DNA of 7,481 nucleotides. Source: Wenzhouxiangella sp. Its GTDB lineage: Bacteria > Pseudomonadota > Gammaproteobacteria > Xanthomonadales > Wenzhouxiangellaceae. The notes under the pieces are model-generated. The model saw nothing but the letters and a program-made list of their open reading frames with translations, did not search any database and was not told the origin of the DNA. Every line of letters starts with the position of its first letter. Positions within the stretch are counted from its first letter, which is position 1. This document shows, in pieces, positions 1 to 4,918 of the stretch. Location: positions 1 to 7,481 of the forward strand of contig SKKV01000171.1 of NCBI GenBank assembly GCA_007123575.1, in the 5' to 3' direction. Both the position numbers and the translations under genes were made by a program.

Positions 1-27
1 GTCGATTCCAATCAGTTTATGCTTCAT
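1..27 (-). CDS. 5' end of a probable IS110-family transposase/recombinase (partial)
   Basis: Nine codons (MKHKLIGID) of a leftward gene are visible before the window edge. The start is well supported: AGGAGG lies at 35-40 on the minus strand, 7 nt from the ATG. The hydrophobic strand ending in IGID is how IS110/IS1111 recombinases begin, where the Asp is the first acidic residue of the RuvC-like DEDD domain. Other RNase-H-fold or actin-fold proteins can begin similarly, so nine residues cannot settle the family. If it is IS110, the element body lies to the left and its end lies inside this window, without classical terminal inverted repeats. Confidence 0.45.
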
Positions 28-304
28 GTGTACGCCTCCTACGTGATCGACTGTGTGGAATACCAGTCTGGCGCAAATCGACGCCGCTGCGAATGATGGA
101 GGCGTCCATCTCATCACACATTATTTTTCCCTTCCTGATCATGCCGCTGCCGATTGCGGTTCGTTGTCCTTCACGCCACCTCCTCAGCACGAATCTTCTC
201 CCGCCACCAGTCCACACTGGCTGCAAATTTCGCAAATCGCGAATTCCGCCCACGCCTAAACCCGGCAGCGCCGGTACAGTTCCGTTTCAGCTTGGGTTTG
301 TGGT
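28..304 (-). other. Leader of the left-edge gene; candidate IS110 non-coding end / guide RNA region
   Basis: There is no convincing coding sequence between the left-edge gene and the first small ORF; a 78-codon frame overlapping it has no family-like features. On the transcribed (minus) strand there is a perfect 6-bp inverted repeat, GACGCC at 80-85 with GGCGTC at 101-106 and a 15-nt loop, just before the ribosome binding site. In IS110-group elements the non-coding DNA upstream of the recombinase gene encodes a bridge RNA that pairs with target and donor DNA. This segment is in the right place and of adequate length. The assignment is inference from position; the element boundary was not identified. 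Confidence 0.25.
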
Positions 305-425
305 TCAGGTAGGTCGTTCGCGCAGGATTTTTCTGGCCACCTCGCTACACACCCCTTTCATCCACGCTTGGCCGAGGGCTTCAGCCTTGGCCATCAGCGC
401 TTCCGTCCCACCCGTCGCCCACTTG
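305..425 (-). pseudogene. Fragment of a small conserved unknown protein (paralogue of the tail at 1256-1385)
   Basis: Read leftward, this frame gives ATGGTEALMAKAEALGQ, then AWMKGVCSEVARKILRE, ending at TGA (305-307). It matches the C-terminus encoded at 1256-1385 (ATGSAESLMLKAAELGQ, RWMKGVSGELALQKLRE) along its whole length. The DNA is clearly more diverged than the protein, which suggests selection on the protein. Upstream, the frame runs into a TAG about 15 codons before the homologous part with no ATG, so this copy lacks its natural N-terminus. A 29-codon version could still start at the ATG at 394, which overlaps the stop of the next ORF as TGATG. Function is unknown. Confidence 0.35.
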
Positions 426-555
426 AGGCATTTTGCACCTCTTCCCCGCAGCGGCTACACTTGAAGGCCCGAGACCGCACAGCTCGATCATCCAGCATCG
501 CGCGTCGGCACTCCCAGAACGGGAAATCACCGCAGATCCAAGAGGTTTGAGTCAT
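394..555 (-). CDS. Small cysteine-rich hypothetical protein, possible zinc ribbon (53 aa)
   Basis: A leftward 53-codon ORF from ATG 555 to TGA 394-396. Its sequence has spaced cysteines: SWICGDFPFWECRRA near residues 5-19 and FKCSRCGEE at 31-39. The CSRC pair is a typical CxxC zinc knuckle, and with the two upstream cysteines it could form one zinc site. Its TGA overlaps the ATG of the following 29-codon frame (TGATG), an arrangement used for translational coupling. No clear Shine-Dalgarno is seen upstream, and the last dozen residues overlap the homologous part of the neighbouring fragment in another frame. It may be a real small protein or a decayed gene; the family is not recognised. Confidence 0.3.
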   Translation of the reverse strand: MTQTSWICGDFPFWECRRAMLDDRAVRSRAFKCSRCGEEVQNASSGRRVGRKR

Positions 556-612
556 GGGGCGAAACCAGATCAAATCAAAGCGCTGCGCCGGGTTGCGGCG
601 GTTGTGGACGGC

Positions 613-641
613 TTGAACAACAGCAGGGTTTCCTGTCTAAT
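613..641 (+). promoter_or_regulatory. Probable sigma-70 promoter of the DUF433 gene
   Basis: TTGAAC (613-618) is followed after exactly 17 bp by TCTAAT (636-641), which has 5 of 6 matches to TATAAT. Transcription would start near 648, leaving a leader of about 24 nt before the ATG at 672. No inverted-repeat operator is obvious over it. Confidence 0.45.
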
Positions 642-671
642 CACGAAAGCTCACTGAGCGCACTAGAAATT

Positions 672-896
672 ATGGCCACGTTGGAACACATTACCCGCAA
701 CCCTACCATCATGGGCGGAAAGCCGTGCATTCGCGGTACCCGAATAACCGTAGAACACATTCTTCGCAAGCTCGGCGAAGGCTTGACAGTCGAACAGATC
801 CTGGCCGAGCACCCCCGCCTGAAGCTTGAGGACATTTACGCGGCCGAGCGTTTTGCCGCCGACTATCTGGCCAATGAAGAAATAGCTTTTAGCTGA
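672..896 (+). CDS. DUF433 family antitoxin-like protein
   Basis: The 74-residue product carries the full DUF433 signature: an N-terminal segment with GGKPCIRGTRITVE (residues 15-28), then LRKLGEGLTVEQILAEHP and a C-terminal helix LKLEDIYAAERFAADYL. DUF433 proteins are small helix-turn-helix-like proteins, usually encoded directly upstream of DUF5615 PIN-like toxins and regarded as their antitoxins. Length matches the family. The ATG at 672 is the only sensible start, though the ribosome binding site is weak. The toxin frame follows with its coding part beginning at the stop codon, as in normal pairs, but that partner is broken. This may therefore be an orphan antitoxin. An 87-bp second copy of its middle lies at 4832-4918. 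Confidence 0.85.
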   Translation: MATLEHITRNPTIMGGKPCIRGTRITVEHILRKLGEGLTVEQILAEHPRLKLEDIYAAERFAADYLANEEIAFS

Positions 897-1080
897 ACGA
901 CCAAAGCTGCTGGCCGATGAGAATATTTCTGCATCGCTGGTTCAACAGCTTCGTAGTGCTAACTGGGACATCACTTACATCGCCGAGCTCGAGCCAGGTC
1001 TCAGCGACCAGGATGTACTGGAACTTTCCCGGAGCGACACACGTTGCCTATTGACGCGGTACAAACCAGGACAGCCATGA
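886..1080 (+). pseudogene. Remnant of DUF5615 PIN-like toxin gene
   Basis: This frame directly follows the DUF433 gene and reads PKLLADENISASLVQQLRSA and later YIAELEPGLSDQDVLELS, then LLTR. That is the N-terminal half of DUF5615 proteins, PIN-fold nucleases whose early Asp (in LADEN) and a later D-x-DFG motif contribute to the active site. Two lesions are visible. There is no ATG, GTG or TTG ahead of LLADEN after the upstream stop at 883-885. At the place where family members read DKDFG, the frame reads YKPGQP and stops at TGA 1078-1080. In the same frame after the stop comes FGSLTQ, which may be the displaced rest of the motif. About 60 codons remain of a usual 110 or so. Confidence 0.65.
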
Positions 1081-1255
1081 TTTGGATCGCTGACGCAGCA
1101 TAACTGCGGTTGGCTGGACATCGGAATTTCAGGAGTTTCGCTCGCAATCGCCGAGTTTGGGCGTTTCAAGCCATCGAACGGTCAGGTGAGGCCGAAAGTT
1201 TACACGGGTTAGCACCCGGGGAGTTCCGGCAATTCCGGGTCAGATCAGGGTTGGG
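1081..1255. other. No intact gene; possible decayed toxin tail
   Basis: The toxin frame stays open after its TGA until about 1210 and begins FGSLTQHNCGW, but the match to DUF5615 C-termini is too weak to call. A 5-bp hairpin (CGGGT/ACCCG, loop TAGC) sits near 1206-1219 without a T-run. Nothing else was recognised. Confidence 0.3.
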
Positions 1256-1462
1256 CTACCAGGGCAACGTTTGTTCCCGCAGCTTCTGGAGTGCGAGTTC
1301 TCCGGATACACCTTTCATCCAGCGCTGACCCAGTTCGGCCGCCTTCAGCATCAGTGATTCGGCGGAGCCGGTGGCGCGGTAATAGTTGCTCTCAGTCCCT
1401 TGGACACGCCTAATCCACTCGCTTGGATGCTTGGCGACGTTCCGGAGACTTTCCGGCGGCAT
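1256..1462 (-). CDS. Small conserved hypothetical protein (68 aa)
   Basis: A leftward frame from ATG 1462 to TAG 1256-1258. Its second half (ATGSAESLMLKAAELGQ, then RWMKGVSGELALQKLRE) is matched closely at protein level by the fragment at 305-425, which argues that it is or was translated. The frame is open upstream to 1774, but that extension overlaps the vapC 3' end and the repeated structured DNA in another frame and looks non-coding, so the ATG at 1462 is preferred. No strong ribosome binding site is visible. It is predicted soluble, helical and basic near the C-terminus, with no known domain. It could also be the truncated tail of a larger gene. Confidence 0.4.
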   Translation of the reverse strand: MPPESLRNVAKHPSEWIRRVQGTESNYYRATGSAESLMLKAAELGQRWMKGVSGELALQKLREQTLPW

Positions 1463-1519
1463 TCTTTCAGTCGTGGAGAGTTTGCCGCGCTTGTCGGGAT
1501 GGGCCTGGAGCCCCGCGAT

Positions 1520-1776
1520 GCAGACGCTCGGCCCGTATTTCCTGAAAGCGTGATCGGTGCCAGGCTTGCTGTCAAGCGACGGGATGCCTGGGAGCAAAAG
1601 GGCAGGCTGAAAGTCAGGCGTCATGGACGGCCTGATCCTTGTTGTCGATGGGATTGATGAGGTGGGTGAAGCCGAAACCCTGGAAGTCGGCAGTGTTGCG
1701 GGTGGCGAATTCGGTGACGCCGTGATGGCGAAGGGTGAGGGCGATGCGGGCGTCGAAGACGGCTCGGCGAGCAATG
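1520..1776. repeat. Direct repeat copy 1: structured tail plus vapC 3' end
   Basis: This block recurs at 2672-2936 with high identity. It comprises about 95 bp of non-coding DNA beyond the vapC stop (1520-1613) plus the last part of vapC. The non-coding part can fold on the plus strand: CCAGGC (1560-1565) pairs with GCCTGG (1586-1591), enclosing CTTG-CTGT-CAAG (GCTTG 1564-1568 with CAAGC 1573-1577 as an alternative register). The central bases from GGCTTGC to GGGATGC are identical in both copies apart from the stem bases discussed in the findings. Confidence 0.7.
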
Positions 1777-2069
1777 TCTGGTCGTTGCGCGATAGACCAG
1801 ATTTTTTCCATGATTGGCGCGTTTTCGATCAGGGCCCAGCTTGGGTTGTTTCGCCAGGCCATGCAGACAGCCGCCGCATCGGGTGCGTTTAGCGGGTTGG
1901 CTAGCACGGCCGGATTGCGGAGTAGCTGGTAGAGCTCTACTAAAACGAGTTCGCAGATCGCGACATCTTCGCGCGCAACGCATTGCCCGACGAACGCTCT
2001 GGCCGGCTGGTGTTCCACACAATCGCGATTCTGCGCGTAAAGCAGGATGTTGGTGTCTATGGAAAGCAA
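1614..2069 (-). CDS. vapC: VapC-type PIN-domain ribonuclease toxin
   Basis: A 151-residue PIN-domain protein. It shows the N-terminal SIDTNILLYAQN with the first catalytic Asp (D5), VLVELYQLLRNP with the conserved Glu (E45), FDARIAL with Asp (D106), and the C-terminal RNTADFQGFGF with Asp (D128). These four acidic positions are those expected to bind Mg2+ in the single-strand/tRNA-cleaving VapC toxins. The start is taken as TTG at 2069, one nucleotide after the vapB stop (TGA-A-TTG). No ATG lies near the IDTN motif, and the ATG at 2243 would overlap vapB extensively. The two genes are thus translationally coupled, consistent with toxin made only alongside antitoxin. A second, internally deleted copy is at 2774-2973. 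Confidence 0.85.
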   Translation of the reverse strand: MLSIDTNILLYAQNRDCVEHQPARAFVGQCVAREDVAICELVLVELYQLLRNPAVLANPLNAPDAAAVCMAWRNNPSWALIENAPIMEKIWSIAQRPDIARRAVFDARIALTLRHHGVTEFATRNTADFQGFGFTHLINPIDNKDQAVHDA

Positions 2070-2070
2070 T

Positions 2071-2298
2071 TCAGGTGTTGCCCAGTTCGCGCCAGCGCTC
2101 TTCCGGGGCCTGGAACTCGCCCAGCGCGTCAGGTGCCGGGGGTTGCCACGGGCGATTGCTGGGCCTTGGTGGATAAATTCGCTGCATATGTTCCAGCCCG
2201 CGGCGCAGCACTTCGGCCAGGCTGATTTCCTGTTCGGCAGCAATCCGCTTGGCTTCGCGGTATAGCTCGTCAGGCAGTTGAATCTGGGTTCGAATCAT
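2071..2298 (-). CDS. vapB: VapB-type ribbon-helix-helix antitoxin
   Basis: The 75-residue product starts MIRTQIQLPDELYREAKRI, a ribbon-helix-helix (CopG/Arc-like) DNA-binding fold: beta strand TQIQL, helix DELYREAKRIAAEQ, turn, helix SLAEVLRRGLEHM. The following proline-rich stretch (YPPRPSNRPWQPPAP) and acidic tail are the likely toxin-binding, disordered part that wraps the PIN active site. The start at 2298 is chosen because the fold begins there; the upstream extension to 2400 crosses the promoter. It lies immediately before vapC. Autoregulation through the palindrome at 2310-2321 is expected from the family. Confidence 0.85.
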   Translation of the reverse strand: MIRTQIQLPDELYREAKRIAAEQEISLAEVLRRGLEHMQRIYPPRPSNRPWQPPAPDALGEFQAPEERWRELGNT

Positions 2299-2305
2299 GC
2301 CTTCA

Positions 2306-2334
2306 AACTTACATCGATGTAGAAATGATGTCAA
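2306..2334 (-). promoter_or_regulatory. vapBC promoter with palindromic operator
   Basis: On the minus strand TTGACA (2329-2334) is a perfect -35 box, followed after 17 bp by TAAGTT (2306-2311), a weak -10. Between and over the -10 lies TACATCGATGTA (2310-2321), a perfect 12-bp palindrome, with a further ACATC-like half-site inside the spacer. Such palindromes over the core promoter are what ribbon-helix-helix antitoxins bind for autorepression. The leader to the vapB ATG is very short. Confidence 0.55.
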
Positions 2335-2471
2335 GAGTTGAGGTGGTTGCAAGACGGGCCAAGATCGAGGGGATTGATGATGGCGTGGAGCTGGCGACAA
2401 TGTTGATCGGGGAGTGCCGGCACAAGCCGGGGCGGTCGCGGGGGATGGGGTTTTTGCAGGTGGCGGGTTGA
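2328..2471 (+). CDS. Short divergent ORF of unknown reality (47 aa)
   Basis: A frame opening with ATG at 2328 inside the vapB promoter reads MSRVEVVARRAKIEGIDDG, then VELATMLIGECRH, and ends at TGA 2469-2471. Its first half has a plausible soluble, charged composition, but no family is recognised and no Shine-Dalgarno is visible. It could be a leftover N-terminus of another gene or chance. Confidence 0.2.
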   Translation: MSRVEVVARRAKIEGIDDGVELATMLIGECRHKPGRSRGMGFLQVAG

Positions 2472-2520
2472 GTATGGTGGGGTGGTGAATCTGGTCGTGT
2501 CGATGGATTAATTGTCATCC

Positions 2521-2544
2521 GTCGGCCGCGTAGGGCCGACCTAC
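2521..2544 (-). repeat. GTAG-type REP hairpin, left member of an inverted pair
   Basis: Read on the minus strand: GTAG head, 7-bp stem GTCGGCC, 6-nt loop, GGCCGAC. This is the architecture of GTAG-headed REP sequences (for example SMAG elements in Stenotrophomonas) that are spread by RAYT transposases. No RAYT gene is in the window. Confidence 0.7.
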
Positions 2545-2594
2545 ATGGTGGCGTCATGTACGTTTGCGATTCGCCCGGATGAAGTGGTTTGCTT

Positions 2595-2618
2595 GTAGGT
2601 CGGGGTTACATCCCCGAC
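2595..2618 (+). repeat. GTAG-type REP hairpin, right member of an inverted pair
   Basis: GTAG head (2595-2598), stem GTCGGGG (2599-2605), loop TTACAT, stem CCCCGAC (2612-2618). It is inverted relative to the hairpin at 2521-2544, and both outer ends continue as CCGTCGG/CCGACGG. The pair therefore forms a REP doublet (REPIN-like) of about 100 bp. Confidence 0.7.
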
Positions 2619-2671
2619 GGACGAGGTTGAATGCTTCACCATTGCTTTTGTCTTGCCCTACCCGCTCCGAA

Positions 2672-2936
2672 GCAGACGCTTGGCCAGGATTCCCTGACAG
2701 CGTGGTCGGTGCCGGGCTTGCTGTCAAGCGACGGGATGCTTGGGGGCGAATAGGCAAAAGGGCAGGCTAACGGTCAGGCGTCATGGACGGCCTGATCCTT
2801 GTTGTCAATGGGATTGATGAGGTGGGTGAAGCCGAAGCCCTGGAAGTCGGCAGTGTTGCGGGTGGCGAATTCGGTAACGCCATGATGGCGAAGGGTCAGG
2901 GCGATACGGGTGTCGAAGATGCCTCGACGAACGATG
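2672..2936. repeat. Direct repeat copy 2: structured tail plus vapC 3' end
   Basis: Second copy of the block at 1520-1776. The stem is CCGGGC (2712-2717) with GCTTGG (2738-2743); both substitutions relative to copy 1 keep pairing as G.U on plus-strand RNA. The vapC stop and the last roughly 55 codons follow with very few changes. Homology resumes at 2942-2973 after a deletion. Confidence 0.7.
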
Positions 2937-2973
2937 GGGGCCTGATGTTCCACACAATCGCGATTCTGCGCGT
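2774..2973 (-). pseudogene. vapC: Deleted second copy of vapC
   Basis: Read leftward this gives AQNRDCVEHQ joined to APIVRRGIFDTRIALTLRHH, then the intact C-terminus through the same HDA stop. Compared with the intact toxin it lacks the start and first 11 residues (including the first catalytic Asp). It also lacks about 75 codons in the middle (including the conserved Glu); the deletion is 225 bp and keeps frame. In-frame sequence upstream hits a TGA with no start codon. It therefore cannot encode an active nuclease. Its remaining part is well preserved, so the loss looks recent or gene conversion with the intact copy occurs. Confidence 0.75.
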
Positions 2974-3051
2974 GTGGAGAAGCGCGTCAAGCGATTCCAG
3001 GACACGGCATTCGGCCACTCGGCCTCTGAGTTCACTTTAACGAACGCCGAT

Positions 3052-3099
3052 TTGACATTTTGTCGGTCTTACACCAATAATGTCCAATATACTGGACAT
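3052..3099 (+). promoter_or_regulatory. hipBA promoter and HipB operator
   Basis: TTGACA (3052-3057), 18-bp spacer, AATAAT (3076-3081, 5 of 6 matches). Overlapping the -10 end is a perfect inverted repeat, ATGTCCA (3080-3086) and TGGACAT (3093-3099) with a 6-bp ATATAC spacer. HipB dimers bind inverted repeats of this size to repress their operon, and binding here would block RNA polymerase. The leader to the hipB ATG is about 55 nt. Confidence 0.7.
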
Positions 3100-3146
3100 G
3101 AAATGGTTTAAGGTCTATTTAACTGAACTAATAGGTATGCTCCGCC

Positions 3147-3479
3147 ATGAAGCGCACGAGAAGTTACGCGCGCCAGACGCGCCAGGCACTCTCGATCCTG
3201 GGGAAGCTGATCCGGATCGGGCGGATGGAGCGCGACATGACGGCACAAGCGCTGGCTGACCGTGCCGGCATCAGCCGCACGACGCTCCATAACATCGAGA
3301 GGGGCGCACCAGGAGCGGAGATCGGCGCCGTGTTCGAGGCCGCAATACTCGCCGGTGTGCGCCTTTTCGAAGATGACGAAGCAGCGCTTCGCATCGAGAA
3401 CGCTCGCGTCGAGGAAAAACTGACGCTGCTGCCGAAGAGTGTCCGCACATCCCGCACGGCGGTCGATGATGACTTCTAG
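3147..3479 (+). CDS. hipB: HipB-like XRE-family antitoxin/repressor
   Basis: A 110-residue protein with a helix-turn-helix of the XRE/Cro type at roughly residues 16-75: LGKLIRIGRMERDMTAQALA, then the recognition-helix region GISRTTLHNIERGAPG, and a tail strand VRLFEDD. HipB antitoxins neutralise HipA kinases and autorepress by binding operator repeats; a matching operator lies upstream. The start at 3147 gives the normal N-terminal length, but the ribosome binding site (TAGG further upstream) is weak. The stop overlaps the start of the kinase gene by 11 to 14 nt, so the two are coupled. The acidic C-terminus DDDF may contribute to toxin contact, which is speculative. Confidence 0.85.
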   Translation: MKRTRSYARQTRQALSILGKLIRIGRMERDMTAQALADRAGISRTTLHNIERGAPGAEIGAVFEAAILAGVRLFEDDEAALRIENARVEEKLTLLPKSVRTSRTAVDDDF

Positions 3480-4803
3480 TCGCAAGACACCGCACAGCGT
3501 CTTTGTGTGGATCTGGCTGCCGGGTGAGACTCATCCGGTCGTGGCCGGCCGCATCACGATGGATGGCGGCCGCTACATCTTCAATTACGGCGTCAGCTAT
3601 CTTGAGCGCAACAACGCCATCCCGATCTATGAACCTGAGTTGCCACTGAGGCGCGGCCGGATCGATCCGCTTCCGAACATGGAGATGGCCAGTTGCCTAC
3701 GTGACGGCTCGCCGGATGCCTGGGGCCGCCGCGTCATCATCAATTGGCTCGTCGGGCCGAAGGCCGCCGATCGGGGTGTGGAGGAGCTGAACGAACTGGC
3801 CTACTTGATCGAGTCTGGTTCGGACAGGATCGGTGCACTTGATTTCCAGCACTCGGCCACCGAGTACGTGCCGCGTCTTTCGGCTCAGGCAAGCTACCAG
3901 GAGCTGCTCGAGGCAGCCGATCGCGTCGAAAAAGGCCTCCCTCTTACGCCGCCGCTCGACCAGGCGATCCATCACGGCACATCGATCGGGGGCGCGCGAC
4001 CGAAGGCCCTGATCGATGCTGACGAGCGCAAGCTGATCGCCAAGTTCTCATCGAGCAAAGACGTCTATAACGTTGTGAAGGCCGAGTTCATGGCCATGCG
4101 GCTCGCACACCTGTGCGGGCTCCACGTTGCGCCCGTCTCGATCTTCGAGACGGGCGGCAAAGACGTTTTGCTTATCGAGCGCTTCGACAGGATCAAGTCA
4201 GACGGCAACTGGCAGCGCCGCGCCATGGTTTCAGGCCTTACCATTCTTAAGCTCAATGAGATGGAAGCGCGCTACGCGTCCTATGAAGACCTTGCCGAGC
4301 GGATCCGTCACACTTTCACCAATCCGAAAGAAACGCTCCGCGAGCTTTACGGACGGATTTGCTTCAACGTGCTGTGCGGGAACTCGGACGATCACGCGCG
4401 CAACCACGCCGCCTTCTGGGACGGCAAGATGCTGACGCTGACGCCCGCCTACGACATTTGTCCGCAGGGACGCGCCGGCAACGAGGCGACGCAGGCGATG
4501 CTCATCAAGGGCGAGAGCCGCATGAGCACGCTCGCCACGTGCCTGTCGGCACGCGCCGATTTTCACATGAGCGAAGACGAGGCCACGGCGATCATTGAAG
4601 GTCAGATCGAGACCATTGCGCAAAACTGGGCGTCACTTTGCGATGAGGCGGCGCTGAGCCCTGTCGATGCCAAACTCTTTGCCGGTAGACAGTTCCTGAA
4701 CCCTTACTGCGTACAAGGCCTCGGCAGGAAGCACAAGGCACTCACAGGGCATTTCGAAAATGCGAGAGCACACATCATTGCCCTGAGTGCGCAGGATGGA
4801 TAA
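3466..4803 (+). CDS. hipA: HipA-type serine/threonine kinase toxin
   Basis: A 445-residue protein of normal HipA length with every landmark. The N-terminal subdomain has VFVWIWLPG, FNYGVSYLE and LPNMEMASCLRDGSPDAWGR. A glycine loop GTSIGGARPKA lies at 171-181, whose Ser corresponds to the region autophosphorylated in E. coli HipA. LIAKF supplies the ATP-binding Lys (about 193), and LLIERFDR lies at 235-242. The catalytic motif is GNSDDHARNH (305-314), and the metal-binding Asp is in TPAYDICPQ (about 330). HipA kinases phosphorylate a cellular target (GltX, or other tRNA synthetases in some relatives) and cause growth arrest. The paired ATGs at 3466 and 3469 are equally possible starts; the longer open frame from 3439 is disfavoured because it overlaps hipB further. 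The gene appears intact and likely functional. Confidence 0.92.
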   Translation: MMTSSRKTPHSVFVWIWLPGETHPVVAGRITMDGGRYIFNYGVSYLERNNAIPIYEPELPLRRGRIDPLPNMEMASCLRDGSPDAWGRRVIINWLVGPKAADRGVEELNELAYLIESGSDRIGALDFQHSATEYVPRLSAQASYQELLEAADRVEKGLPLTPPLDQAIHHGTSIGGARPKALIDADERKLIAKFSSSKDVYNVVKAEFMAMRLAHLCGLHVAPVSIFETGGKDVLLIERFDRIKSDGNWQRRAMVSGLTILKLNEMEARYASYEDLAERIRHTFTNPKETLRELYGRICFNVLCGNSDDHARNHAAFWDGKMLTLTPAYDICPQGRAGNEATQAMLIKGESRMSTLATCLSARADFHMSEDEATAIIEGQIETIAQNWASLCDEAALSPVDAKLFAGRQFLNPYCVQGLGRKHKALTGHFENARAHIIALSAQDG

Positions 4804-4831
4804 CTGTGCTTTGCAGCCGAGAGTCGTTATT

Positions 4832-4918
4832 AAGCCGTGCATTCGCGGTACCCGAGTAACCATAGAACACGTTCTTCGCAAGCTAGGCGAAGGCTTGACC
4901 GTCGAACAGGTCCTGGCC
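4832..4918 (+). pseudogene. Internal fragment of a DUF433 antitoxin gene
   Basis: These 87 bp align without gaps to 720-806 of the intact DUF433 gene, with 6 mismatches. The encoded residues KPCIRGTRVTIEH and VLRKLGEGLTVEQVLA differ from the intact copy only by four Ile/Val exchanges. Both ends are cut: the left begins after unrelated sequence, 28 bp beyond the hipA stop, and the right ends 18 bp before the lipoprotein ATG. It happens to be in frame with the lipoprotein gene, which creates a misleading 262-codon ORF from 4787. Confidence 0.8.

Larger units (their letters stand above)
2299..2773. other. Intergenic mosaic between vapB and the vapC relic
   Basis: Contains, in order, the vapBC promoter, a doubtful 47-codon ORF, the inverted REP pair, and from 2672 the second copy of the structured repeat that follows vapC. 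No convincing intact gene was found. Confidence 0.5.

Noticed and set aside
17..464. Several 60-120 codon frames on both strands near the left edge
   Set aside because: They overlap one another, lack ribosome binding sites and show no family-like sequence.
1560..1591. Intrinsic terminator of vapBC
   Set aside because: The stem has no T-run after it on the minus strand, and its covariation favours plus-strand RNA.
1256..1774. A 172-residue leftward protein
   Set aside because: The upstream two thirds overlap the vapC 3' end and the structured repeat in a different frame, with low-complexity composition; only the part from 1462 is retained.
1614..2243. VapC as a 209-residue protein
   Set aside because: The extension covers vapB in another frame; PIN domains begin at IDTN, so the TTG at 2069 is preferred.
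1200..2780. Integron cassette array (attC sites) carrying toxin-antitoxin cassettes
   Set aside because: No paired RYYYAAC/GTTRRRY core sites were found around the modules; GTTAG-like strings near 1210 and 2768 do not fit the consensus.
4231..4623. 130-codon antisense frame inside hipA
   Set aside because: It is a high-GC shadow of a well-conserved kinase gene.
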